From contig NZ_JAOVZQ010000001.1 of assembly GCF_026619435.1 (NCBI RefSeq), positions 1,681,501 to 1,745,500 of the forward strand: a stretch of DNA of 64,000 bases, read 5' to 3'. The DNA is from Hoeflea ulvae. GTDB lineage: Bacteria; Pseudomonadota; Alphaproteobacteria; Rhizobiales; Rhizobiaceae. The notes beneath the pieces were generated by a model that saw only the letters and a list, made by a program, of their open reading frames with translations, ran no database searches and was not told the origin of the DNA. The translations under genes and the position numbers were made by a program. Shown here piece by piece: positions 9,062 through 17,557 of this stretch. Position 1 is the first letter of the stretch, and each line of letters starts with the position of its first letter.

Positions 9062-10777
9062 ATGGCATTGAATGAAAGCGGAATTCAGGGTCGCTCCTTC
9101 GAAGCCAAAACCATCGAGGGCCTGGCTCTGGCGCTTGATATCGGCATCATGATCTATGACCGCAACGACACGCTGATTGCCGCCAGCACCCAGGTTCGCC
9201 GCTTCTTCGACATCTCTCCCGACGTGCTCATGCCCGGTGCCCGGCTCCGCGACCTGTTTGGCGCGGCCTATGATGCCGGCGGCGGCGTGCTCGGGTCGAC
9301 CAATGGCCGGCCGCGCAATATTTCGCGCGAGGACTGGATTGCGGAACGGATCGCGGTTCACTGGCGCGAACGCTATGAAAGCATCGAAAAGCTCGCCGAC
9401 GGACGTTGGGTCCGGCTGTGCAAACGGCGGATGTCCGACGGGATACTGATCAGCACGCTTTCCGATGTCACCAATTACAAGCACCAGGAAACCGAACTGA
9501 CACGGACACGGCATCAGGCCGAGCTGTCGCAACACATCCTCGACAATCTCGCCAATCCGGTGGTGGTCAAGGATTCCGAGCTTCGCTACGTGGTGGTCAA
9601 TGACGCCTTCTGCCGGATCCCCGGCTTGCACCCCAAGCAGGTTCTGGGCCGCACCGCGGCCGAACTGGTCGAACCCGAGCTCGCCGCCCATTTCGAGAAG
9701 ATCGAAGGCGATGTGCTGGCCACCGGAGTGCCCTATGAAACCGTCGAGGACATCTTTCGCGCCGATGGCAATGTGATGCATGTCATCACGCGCATTCGGC
9801 GTTCGGGAACGCCCGGCAATTACTATGTCACGATCTCGTTCGACGATGTCAGCGCCTTTATCGAAAGCGGCAAGTTTCGACCCCAGACCATTTCCCGCTA
9901 TGGCAAGAAAGCCGCCGCAGACGCCCACATTCCACTGGCTGCAGCCGAAGCGCGGCCCGCTCCGACGGGCCGCGTGCTGGTACTCGATGAAAACAGGCAC
10001 CGGTCCGCAATCCGCGTGGCGGGCTTGAAGTCGTCAGGCGCCGATGCGGTGGCGATTGCCGATGTGCACGAAGCCCTGGCATTCCTCGACGCCGCCAGCT
10101 CCGCCGGTATCGAAATCAGTGATGTGGACATATCGATAGAGATGGCGCTGGAATTGTCCGCAATGACGGTGTCAGCCGAGCATGATTTGCTCAGGCGAGC
10201 GGTCGAGCGCCGCATTGCCGATGGCACGAGACAGGCGGCCCCCTCGCGGCGGATTCCCGGGCGGGCCGAACCGGCGGACGTGCCCGTGCAAACAGTGCCC
10301 GCGCCGGCGACAGCGCCTGCCGCAGCCGCAGCCGTGCCCGATTCGAAACCGCTTGGCGGCTCACAGATTGTCCGCCCGCGGGTGCTGGTGGCCGAGGACA
10401 ATGACGTCAACCAGATCGTATTCGAACAGATTCTCGAGGGGATAGGGGTCGATTTCCGCATTGTTTCCAATGGCCACGAGGCTGTCGCCGCCTGGCAGGC
10501 TTCGGTGCCGGATCTGATCCTGATGGATATTTCCATGCCCGGGATGAACGGCTTGCAGGCAACCCAGGCCATTCGCGACGCCGAAGCGGCCGCTACCGGT
10601 GACGACGCGCATGTTCCGATCATCGCGGTGACCGCCCATGCCATGAATGGTGACAAGGAACGCTGCTTTGCGGCGGGAATGGATGATTATCTGTCCAAAC
10701 CGGTAAGCCCGGAGAAGCTGGAACTGATCATCGAGAAGTGGATCGGTGCTGCGCGCCGCGCATTTGCAACGGGCTGA
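9062..10777 (+). CDS. PAS-PAS-(degenerate receiver)-receiver signalling protein without kinase domain
   Basis: The 571-residue soluble protein has a PAS fold at about 15-130 (ALALDIGIMIYDRNDTLIAA) and a second at about 160-265 (NLANPVVVKDSELRYVVVND). Residues about 290-390 (RVLVLDENRHRSAIRVAGLK) look like a receiver that lost its phospho-acceptor. After a Pro/Ala linker there is an intact receiver at about 440-565 with acceptor Asp in LILMDISMPGMNG, Thr in IIAVTAHAM and Lys in YLSKPVSPE. No HisKA or ATPase domain is present, so it cannot be a hybrid kinase; it probably integrates a signal with phosphoryl transfer from an unlinked kinase. The c-di-GMP gene follows at 10893, suggesting a common pathway. 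Confidence 0.82.
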   Translation: MALNESGIQGRSFEAKTIEGLALALDIGIMIYDRNDTLIAASTQVRRFFDISPDVLMPGARLRDLFGAAYDAGGGVLGSTNGRPRNISREDWIAERIAVHWRERYESIEKLADGRWVRLCKRRMSDGILISTLSDVTNYKHQETELTRTRHQAELSQHILDNLANPVVVKDSELRYVVVNDAFCRIPGLHPKQVLGRTAAELVEPELAAHFEKIEGDVLATGVPYETVEDIFRADGNVMHVITRIRRSGTPGNYYVTISFDDVSAFIESGKFRPQTISRYGKKAAADAHIPLAAAEARPAPTGRVLVLDENRHRSAIRVAGLKSSGADAVAIADVHEALAFLDAASSAGIEISDVDISIEMALELSAMTVSAEHDLLRRAVERRIADGTRQAAPSRRIPGRAEPADVPVQTVPAPATAPAAAAAVPDSKPLGGSQIVRPRVLVAEDNDVNQIVFEQILEGIGVDFRIVSNGHEAVAAWQASVPDLILMDISMPGMNGLQATQAIRDAEAAATGDDAHVPIIAVTAHAMNGDKERCFAAGMDDYLSKPVSPEKLELIIEKWIGAARRAFATG

Positions 10778-10892
10778 GTGCCGGTTCGCGCCAAAACCAC
10801 CGGTGGTTTCTAGGCGCGCATGCAATAGGACAATATTAAGACATCTGCGGCATCCTGAAAGGACTATCATACGGGCGGAAAAGCGTTTTTTG

Positions 10893-12260
10893 ATGACTCC
10901 AGAAGTCGAAACCATGGATACGGTGCAGATCAATCCGAAGGCGATCGCCTATACCGACCCTTTGACCGGGCTGGGCAATCGCCGCAGGCTTATGGACAAG
11001 ATCCGCAAACTCGCCGCCGAACGCGCCGACGACCCCGCGCCCTTTACCATCGGCATCGCCAATATTGACGGGTTCAAGCCGATCAACGATCTTTTCGGCC
11101 ATGCCGCCGGCGACGAGATCCTGTGCCAGGTGGCCCACAGGCTGCGGGCCTGCCTCCCCGATGGCGGCTTTGTCGCCCGGATCGAAAGCGACGAGTTCGC
11201 CTTCGTGCTGCCGCTGGTCTTCGAGAAAAAGGGCGCCGAGAAGATCGGCCGCATGTTCAAGGACGTGCTGTCAGCCCCCTATGATCTCGGCGACCGCAAT
11301 GTGCGGCTGTCGGCGTCCTTCGGCTTTGCCGTCTATCCCTTTGCTGGTGAGCAATTCGCCGAGTTGCTCAAGAGCGCCGATACCGCGCTCTACCGTTCCA
11401 AGCGACGCGGCCGCGGCCAGATCACGGTCTATTCCGAAGAAATCGCCGAAGAGATGCGGCGCGGGACGCAGGTCGAGCAGGCGCTGCGCCGGGCCATCAT
11501 TGCCGATGAGGTCTCGGTTCATTTCCAGCCCATCGTCAATCTGGCCGATGGAGCCATCCAGGGATTTGAGGCACTGGCGCGCTGGACCGACCGGGAGCTG
11601 GGTTCCATTTCGCCCGGCCTGTTCATTCCGCTCGCCGAGGAACGCGGCTTCATTGATTCCCTGACCGAGACCTTGCTCAAGAAGGCGGCCGAAACGGCCA
11701 AGCACTGGCCCTCCGACCTGTTCTTGTCGTTCAACCTTTCGTCTGCGCAACTGGTCGACCCGGCAACGGCCTTCAATGTTCTCGCCGTGATCAACCGTGT
11801 CGGCTTCGATCCCCGCCGTCTGGAACTGGAAATCACCGAAACCGCGATGATGACCGACCCGGAGGTTGCCGCCAAGGTCGTCAATGAATTGCGCAGCGTC
11901 GGAATCCGGGTGTCGCTCGATGATTTCGGTACCGGACAGTCCAGCCTAGGACGCCTGCGCGACTTCGCCTTCAACAAGGTCAAGATCGACCAGAGCTTTG
12001 TCAGCGAAATCACCATGGACAAATCGGCCGAGCACATCGTGCGCGCCATTCTGGCAATGTGCGAAGGGCTCAATCTCAAGGTGATCGCCGAAGGTATCGA
12101 AACCGAGGAGCAGGCGGCCAAGTTGAGGGAACTCGGCTGCAAGACCGGCCAGGGCTGGCTCTATGGCAAGGCGGTCGACGCGGCAACGGCCATGGACCTG
12201 ATCGAGGCCCAGGAGAGAGCCCAGGGCAATCCTTCCAATCCCTTCGGTGTCAGTCGCTGA
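10893..12260 (+). CDS. GGDEF-EAL protein, probable c-di-GMP phosphodiesterase with degenerate GGDEF
   Basis: From ATG 10893 the product is 455 residues with no membrane segment. A GGDEF domain covers about 20-175 (YTDPLTGLGNRRRL), but its catalytic signature reads RIESDEFAF instead of GGDEF, so cyclase activity is unlikely. The EAL domain (about 190-440) keeps the residues needed for hydrolysis: GFEALARW, NLSSAQL, ELEITETAMM, SLDDFGTGQSSL, KVKIDQSFV and VIAEGIETEEQ. The expected role is linearising c-di-GMP, with the GGDEF possibly acting as a GTP sensor. A longer frame reaches into the preceding gene but gives a non-homologous, Arg-rich leader. The 3' end overlaps the convergent LysR gene by 11 bases. 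Confidence 0.88.
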   Translation: MTPEVETMDTVQINPKAIAYTDPLTGLGNRRRLMDKIRKLAAERADDPAPFTIGIANIDGFKPINDLFGHAAGDEILCQVAHRLRACLPDGGFVARIESDEFAFVLPLVFEKKGAEKIGRMFKDVLSAPYDLGDRNVRLSASFGFAVYPFAGEQFAELLKSADTALYRSKRRGRGQITVYSEEIAEEMRRGTQVEQALRRAIIADEVSVHFQPIVNLADGAIQGFEALARWTDRELGSISPGLFIPLAEERGFIDSLTETLLKKAAETAKHWPSDLFLSFNLSSAQLVDPATAFNVLAVINRVGFDPRRLELEITETAMMTDPEVAAKVVNELRSVGIRVSLDDFGTGQSSLGRLRDFAFNKVKIDQSFVSEITMDKSAEHIVRAILAMCEGLNLKVIAEGIETEEQAAKLRELGCKTGQGWLYGKAVDAATAMDLIEAQERAQGNPSNPFGVSR

Positions 12261-13167
12261 TCTCGCGCCCTTCCTTCGTCAGCCAGTCCAGGACCATCTC
12301 CGCCTGAGGCGGCAGCGGCTTCGCCTTCGGCCAGATCACATGAAATGCCGCCCCGGTGACGAGTTGATGATCCGTGACCTTCTGAACCAGGCCGGAGCTG
12401 ATCAGGCGCGTGGTCAGATGGCGCCAGCTTAGCGCGATCCCTTGTCCTTCCATCACCGCCTGGATCACCAGCACATAGTCATTGATCGCAAGGCCGCGGT
12501 TTGCCGTGGTGGCATTGACGCCGGCGCTCAGGAACCACTGTCGCCAGTCGCAGGCGCTGCGGAACGGCTCCTCGAGGTGGATCAGCCGGTGCTGGGTGAG
12601 ATGAGCGACGCTCTCGGGCATGCCGTATTTTTCAAGATAGGCGGCGCTGGCCACGGCCTCGATCACCTCGGGCGCGATCAGCGCGCTGTGATAGTCGGGC
12701 CAGTCCTCGGGGCGTCCGCCGCGCACGCCCAGTTCGATGGATTCAGTGGCAATTTCGAGATCCCGGTCAGCGGTCTGGATGCGCAGGTCGACATCGGGCA
12801 GATCATCGCGCAGCCGGTGCAGCCGCGGCAGCATCCACAGCGATGCAAAGGCCGTCGACGCCGCCAGCGTTACGGTGTTGGAGCGGCCCCGCGCGCGAAT
12901 ATCCTCGGCCGATTTGCGGATATGACTCAGGCCAAGCGTCACATCCGCATGAAACCGCCTGCCGGCTTCGGTTAGCGACACCGCACGGTGGGCGCGGTTG
13001 AACAACGGCGTGCCGAGCTGCGTTTCCAGCGACCGGATCGCGTAGCTCACCGCAGCCTGGGTCATGCCCAGCTCTATGGCGGCTTTGGTGAAGCTCGCAT
13101 GCCGGCCGGCCGCTTCCAGAACGATGAGATTGCCGGCGGAAGGCAACAGGTGGCGAAGGTTATTCAT
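12250..13167 (-). CDS. LysR-family transcriptional regulator (GcvA-like)
   Basis: The 305-residue protein has the LysR winged helix at about 10-70 (FTKAAIELGMTQAAVSYAIRS) and a substrate-binding domain that follows the GcvA-type pattern (LASSTAF-like AASTAFASLWMLPRLHRLR, then DLEIATESIELGVRGG). It is divergent from the MttB-family gene with 85 bases between start codons, so it probably controls that gene and itself. The effector is unknown; a methylated amine or betaine is plausible from context only. Confidence 0.92.
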   Translation of the reverse strand: MNNLRHLLPSAGNLIVLEAAGRHASFTKAAIELGMTQAAVSYAIRSLETQLGTPLFNRAHRAVSLTEAGRRFHADVTLGLSHIRKSAEDIRARGRSNTVTLAASTAFASLWMLPRLHRLRDDLPDVDLRIQTADRDLEIATESIELGVRGGRPEDWPDYHSALIAPEVIEAVASAAYLEKYGMPESVAHLTQHRLIHLEEPFRSACDWRQWFLSAGVNATTANRGLAINDYVLVIQAVMEGQGIALSWRHLTTRLISSGLVQKVTDHQLVTGAAFHVIWPKAKPLPPQAEMVLDWLTKEGREISD

Positions 13168-13252
13168 AAGCTCACCTTATCCAAAGCCCTGAAATTTTCC
13201 AGCATTACATCAAGGCATGATGTGCCTAGACTTCGGGTTCGGAGGACGTGCC

Positions 13253-14818
13253 ATGGATGTTGCAGAGATTATCGAGGCGAAGCCGGGAAGACGGCGTGAA
13301 CGGGCAGGGGGACGCGACGGCCGCCGGGCCGGTCACGGAACCGAACTGCCGCACCGCGCGGCTCCCTATATCATCCGCAACATTCCCACCTACGACATTC
13401 TGGGCGAGGACAATCTCCTCAAGATCGAGGCGGCAGCCGACAGGATACTGGCCGAGGTCGGGATCGAGTTCCGCGATGACCCGGTGGCGCTGCAGCATTG
13501 GAAAAGGGCTGGCGCCGATGTCGACGGTCTGCTGGTCAGGTTCCCGCCGGGAATGCTGCGCGAGATCTTGAAGTCCGCGCCGTCAAGCTTCACCCAGCAC
13601 GCGCGCAATCCGGCCAACAATGTTGAAATCGGCGGCAAGAGCGTCGTGTTCGCGCCCGCTTATGGTTCGCCCTTCGTCACCGATCTCGACAAGGGGCGCC
13701 GCTACGGCACCATCGAGGACTTCCGCAACTTCATCAAGCTGGCGCAATCCAGTCCATGGCTGCACCATTCCGGCGGCACGATTTGCGAGCCGGTGGATGT
13801 GCCGGTGAACAAGCGCCATCTCGACATGGTCTATTCGCATCTGAAATATTCCGATCGCTGCTTCATGGGCTCGGTGACGGCGGAAAGCCGCGCCGAGGAA
13901 TCCATCGAGATGGCGCGGATCGTCTTCGGCCGCGATTTCGTCGATCGAAATTGCGTCATCCTCGGCAATGTCAACGTCAACTCGCCGCTGGTCTGGGACG
14001 GCACCATGACCAATGTGCTGCGTGCCTATGCCCGCGCCAACCAGGCGGCGGTGATCGTGCCCTTCATTCTCGGCGGCGCTATGGGGCCGGTGACCAATGC
14101 CGGGGCCATTGCCCAGTCACTGGCCGAAACCATGGCCGGCTGCGCGTTGACCCAGCTTGAGCGCAAGGGCGCGCCGGTGATCTTCGGCAATTTCCTGTCG
14201 TCAATGTCGTTGCGCACGGGCTCTCCGACCTTCGGAACCCCCGAACCCGCCATCGGCTCGATGGTGATCGGGCAACTGGCGCGCAGGCTGAATCTGCCAT
14301 TGAGATGCGCCGGCAATTTCTCCAACTCCAAATTGCCCGATGCGCAGGCGATGAACGAAGGCACCATGTCGATGCTGTCGGCGGTTCATTGCGGCGCCAA
14401 TTTCATTCTCCACTCAGCCGGTTTCCTCGACGGGCTTTTGTCGATGTCTTACGAGAAATTCGTCATGGACATGGATTTCTGCGGTGCGCTGCACTCCTAT
14501 CTCGCCGGCGTCGTGGTCGATGACAATTCGCTCGCCATCGACGCCTTTCTGGAAGTGGGGGTCGGCAAGCATTTTCTCGGCTGCGCCCACACCATGGAAA
14601 ACTACCAGACGGCATTCTGGGATTCGGCAGTCGCCGACAACGAGCCGTTCGAAAAATGGGAAATCGCCGGGCAGACAGATGCGGCAACGCGGGCCAATTT
14701 GCGCTGGAAGCAGATGCTGGCCGACTACCAGCCGCCGCCGATGGATGAAGCGACCGACGAGGCGCTGGTTGAATTCGTCGATCGGACCAAAGCCAAACTT
14801 GCCGACGCGTGGTATTGA
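13253..14818 (+). CDS. Trimethylamine methyltransferase (MttB) family protein, non-pyrrolysine type
   Basis: The 521-residue product matches the MttB superfamily: AAADRILAEVGIEFRDD near the N-terminus, FRNFIKLAQSSPWLHHSGGT, GNVNVNSPLVWDGTM and the glycine-rich FILGGAMGPVTNAGAIAQSLAE core. No in-frame TAG interrupts it, so it is a non-pyrrolysine member. Characterised homologues demethylate glycine betaine, carnitine or related quaternary amines and pass the methyl group to a corrinoid protein; none is encoded here. The ATG at 13253 is chosen because GGAGG lies 7 bases upstream; an earlier in-frame ATG at 13217 lacks such a site. The LysR gene is divergent. The substrate is not determined. Confidence 0.88.
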   Translation: MDVAEIIEAKPGRRRERAGGRDGRRAGHGTELPHRAAPYIIRNIPTYDILGEDNLLKIEAAADRILAEVGIEFRDDPVALQHWKRAGADVDGLLVRFPPGMLREILKSAPSSFTQHARNPANNVEIGGKSVVFAPAYGSPFVTDLDKGRRYGTIEDFRNFIKLAQSSPWLHHSGGTICEPVDVPVNKRHLDMVYSHLKYSDRCFMGSVTAESRAEESIEMARIVFGRDFVDRNCVILGNVNVNSPLVWDGTMTNVLRAYARANQAAVIVPFILGGAMGPVTNAGAIAQSLAETMAGCALTQLERKGAPVIFGNFLSSMSLRTGSPTFGTPEPAIGSMVIGQLARRLNLPLRCAGNFSNSKLPDAQAMNEGTMSMLSAVHCGANFILHSAGFLDGLLSMSYEKFVMDMDFCGALHSYLAGVVVDDNSLAIDAFLEVGVGKHFLGCAHTMENYQTAFWDSAVADNEPFEKWEIAGQTDAATRANLRWKQMLADYQPPPMDEATDEALVEFVDRTKAKLADAWY

Positions 14819-14953
14819 GAACCGGCTACTTACCGGAGTCCTTTTATGGAACTGTCCGGCCTTTGGGCGCCCCTAATGCTCCGGAAATCAGGTCATGGCA
14901 AAAATTGACAAAGTTTGTCATCGACTTGTATATTTCGTCAAAGGAGAATTCTC

Positions 14954-15205
14954 ATGGCGACCATGAATGTGTCCCTGCCGGACCGGATGAAAGAGTGGGT
15001 TGAATCTCGCGCCGAGACCGGCCGCTACGCCAATGCCAGTGACTACGTGCGCGACCTCATCCGCAAGGATCAGGAGCGCTCCGACAAGATTATTGCCATG
15101 CAGCGCTTCGTTGATGAGGGGCTGGAAAGTGGAGCTGGCCGGAGATCCAAAGACAGCCTGTTCGAAGAGGCGCGCGCTCGAATTGCTGCCGGGAGCACGG
15201 ACTGA
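14954..15205 (+). CDS. parD: Type II antitoxin, ParD/CopG-like ribbon-helix-helix
   Basis: The 83-residue protein begins MATMNVSLPDRMKEWVESRA and continues GRYANASDYVRDLIRKDQER, the ParD ribbon-helix-helix. The acidic/polar C-terminus (RSKDSLFEEARARIAAGSTD) is the expected toxin-binding tail. AAGGAG lies 7 bases before ATG 14954; the open frame extends 13 codons upstream without support. It would bind its own promoter and neutralise the toxin encoded 2 bases downstream. The upstream sequence is AT-rich (TTGACAAAGTTTGTCATCGA around 14906-14925 contains a small palindrome, TTGACAAA/TTTGTCA-like) and is a likely autoregulated promoter. Confidence 0.92.
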   Translation: MATMNVSLPDRMKEWVESRAETGRYANASDYVRDLIRKDQERSDKIIAMQRFVDEGLESGAGRRSKDSLFEEARARIAAGSTD

Positions 15206-15207
15206 CA

Positions 15208-15495
15208 ATGGGCTTTCGGCTTACGGTCCAGGCCGAAGACGATATCATCGGCATTGCCGAGGCCGGTCTCAGGCTTTTCGGCGAAACCCAGGCTTTGAGC
15301 TACCACCTGCAACTGTTCGAGATGTTCGAATTGATTGCGGCAAATCCGCTAATGGCCCGGGAGCGCCATGAAATCACACCGCCGGTGAGGGTCCATCCAT
15401 TCAAGGCGCATCTGATCATCTACATGCAGACGCAGAACGATGAAATCCTCATCCTTCGCATTCGTCACAGCCACGAAGACTGGATGGATGAGTGA
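15208..15495 (+). CDS. parE: Type II toxin, ParE/RelE superfamily
   Basis: The 95-residue protein MGFRLTVQAEDDIIGIAEAG shows the ParE N-terminal strand-helix arrangement and ends with VRVHPFKAHLIIYMQTQNDEILILRIRHSHEDW, the beta-hairpin core of the RelE/ParE fold. ParE toxins poison DNA gyrase; RelE relatives cut mRNA. The C-terminal ILRIRHSHEDW pattern favours ParE. It starts 2 bases after the antitoxin stop, so the pair is one operon. The frame is complete, so the toxin is probably functional. Confidence 0.91.
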   Translation: MGFRLTVQAEDDIIGIAEAGLRLFGETQALSYHLQLFEMFELIAANPLMARERHEITPPVRVHPFKAHLIIYMQTQNDEILILRIRHSHEDWMDE

Positions 15496-15564
15496 TGATG
15501 CGGTTCACGCAGGCGGCCTCGGCGTTTTCCTTTGTCGTCCTCCACCGTTGCTCGTGTTTCGCTC

Positions 15565-17538
15565 TCAATATCCTGCATCAGAAACTGCCATGATCGTCAC
15601 TTCTGACGGCTCTATCACAAGCTCGCCCAGCAGCGGCGTTCCAGTCCAGCCCAGTTCCGCCAGATCAAAGCTGCTTGCGCCATAATTGAGCGCGAAGACA
15701 TGGCCGCCGTGCCGGCGCAGGCGGACGCCGTCATTCAAGTCCCGTGTGACCAGACCGGCCTCCTTGGCGAGGTTGGACAGGACGTTGCGCATCAGGGCCT
15801 GATCGGGCCAGCCGCCGAGATAATGCAGATTGCCTTGGTTGACCAAGGCCGGCACACCGTCATCGGCACTCAGAATTGTCTCGGCATCGCTTCCGGTCTC
15901 AAGAAACTCTCGCCAGAACTGGAATGTTCCAGTCTCGGTCACTTGCACCGGTGTATCCGCCCGCAAGGTTTCAATGCGGGTGACGCGCATATCTAGGACA
16001 TCGCGCGGCAGGCCAGGTGGTAGCCCATCGGGAATGGCAAAGTCAGAGGTTTTCGAGCCGGACCGCGGGCCAATCAGCACTTGCCCCTTGCAGTCGCGGA
16101 TTTCGGCCACAAGATTTTCGGACCAGGTGAACAGTCCGGGAATGACAACCAGCGGGTATCCGTCGAGCTGCGGCGCGCTGGCCGGAATGATGTCCACGGA
16201 CAGTCCCAGTTTGCGCAGGGCACGGTAGAAGTCGAACACCAGCCGGAAATAGTCGAATTCGCGGCCCTGCGGCTGGATTTCCCAGGCCCAGCCGGAGGGG
16301 TAGTCAAAGACAATCGCCACGTCGGCCTTGTCCGGCATCTCATCAAGCACTGTATCCAGCTGTCCGAGTTCGTCGGCTACTCGTGCCGCCTCGTCAAACC
16401 CTTCCGCCTCGCTCGAATCCGGCCTCAGCAGGCCGGCATGCATCTGTTCCTGCGCAAACGGCGCCTGCCGCCAGCGGAAATAGCTCACGGTTTCCGCGCC
16501 ATGGGCAAACGCCTCCCAGCTCCACAACCGCACCATGCCGTCGCGCGGCGCCGGGTTGTGCGGCGCCCAGTTCACCGGGCCGGGCTGTTGCTCCATCACC
16601 CACCAGCGGCCCTTCGAGGTGGCACGGTAGAGATCATGGTGAAAGGCCTGGAAATCCGGGTCGCCGGCGCGGGCAAATCTCTGCTTCCACGCGTCCCCCT
16701 GGTCGGAGCGGTCCTCGAGAAAGCCGAGCGGATAGGAATCCCAGCTCGAAATGTCGAGATCAGCACCAACATCGAAATGATCGAAGGCCAGCGTCCGGCC
16801 CATGAAGTTGTGGATCACGTCCCGCCCCGGCGAATGCGCCCGGATGATGTCAGCCTGCGCCTTGTTGAAACGCACCACCTGGTCAGAGGCATAGCGTCGG
16901 AAGTCCATCACATGCGCCGGATTGGCCTCGGTGACTGTCAGGTGGGGCAATTCGATCTCGTCGAAATCCGATACTTCCATTGACCAGAAGACATTGCCCC
17001 AGGCCCGGTTGAGCGCGTCAGGGGACTGGTATTTCTGCTGCAGCCAGGCCTGAAACCCACTGCGCGCGGCAGGGGAATAGGACAGCGTGGTGTTGTGGCA
17101 GTCATATTCATTGTCGGTCTGCCAGGCGACGACACCCGGATGGGTGCCGAATGCTTTTGCCAGGGCCAGCGTGATCCGCTTGCATTCCTCAAGATAGCCG
17201 TCATGGGAAAAATCATAGTGCCGGCGCGAGCCGAATTTCCGCACCAGCCCGTCAGCGCCCACCGGCAGCATGTCGGGCATTTCATCGACCAGCCATTTCG
17301 GCGGCGTCGCCGTCGGCGTGCCCAGCACCACTTTCAATTCTGCCGCATGCAGCGTGTCGATTGCGCGCCTCAGCCAGTCGAAATCATAGGCGCCGCGTTT
17401 GGGCTCAAGCCGCGACCAGGCAAATTCGCCGATGCGCACGAATGTCAGTCCGAGCGCCGCCATGCGTGCGGCGTCTTCAGCCCATCGGGTTTCGGGCCAA
17501 TGTTCAGGGTAATAGCAAACACCAAGTGTGCGTTGCAT
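15565..17538 (-). CDS. Beta-galactosidase, GH42
   Basis: The 657-residue protein starts MQRTLGVCYYPEHWPETRW, the usual GH42 N-terminus. The acid/base glutamate lies in AWQTDNEYDCHNTTLSYS and the nucleophile glutamate in RLWSWEAFAHGAETVSYFRW, both characteristic of the TIM-barrel domain; a trimerisation domain and small beta domain follow. No signal peptide is seen, so hydrolysis is cytoplasmic after uptake. ATG 17538 is chosen because the 56 upstream in-frame codons overlap the lactonase gene and read as non-coding. It is the last gene of the galactoside operon, 19 bases after the lactonase, and converges on parDE. Confidence 0.93.
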   Translation of the reverse strand: MQRTLGVCYYPEHWPETRWAEDAARMAALGLTFVRIGEFAWSRLEPKRGAYDFDWLRRAIDTLHAAELKVVLGTPTATPPKWLVDEMPDMLPVGADGLVRKFGSRRHYDFSHDGYLEECKRITLALAKAFGTHPGVVAWQTDNEYDCHNTTLSYSPAARSGFQAWLQQKYQSPDALNRAWGNVFWSMEVSDFDEIELPHLTVTEANPAHVMDFRRYASDQVVRFNKAQADIIRAHSPGRDVIHNFMGRTLAFDHFDVGADLDISSWDSYPLGFLEDRSDQGDAWKQRFARAGDPDFQAFHHDLYRATSKGRWWVMEQQPGPVNWAPHNPAPRDGMVRLWSWEAFAHGAETVSYFRWRQAPFAQEQMHAGLLRPDSSEAEGFDEAARVADELGQLDTVLDEMPDKADVAIVFDYPSGWAWEIQPQGREFDYFRLVFDFYRALRKLGLSVDIIPASAPQLDGYPLVVIPGLFTWSENLVAEIRDCKGQVLIGPRSGSKTSDFAIPDGLPPGLPRDVLDMRVTRIETLRADTPVQVTETGTFQFWREFLETGSDAETILSADDGVPALVNQGNLHYLGGWPDQALMRNVLSNLAKEAGLVTRDLNDGVRLRRHGGHVFALNYGASSFDLAELGWTGTPLLGELVIEPSEVTIMAVSDAGY

Positions 17539-17557
17539 TGCGGCACTTTCTTCAGGG

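Noticed and set aside
13253..14818. Pyrrolysine-containing trimethylamine methyltransferase
   Set aside because: No in-frame TAG codon and no pyl genes nearby.
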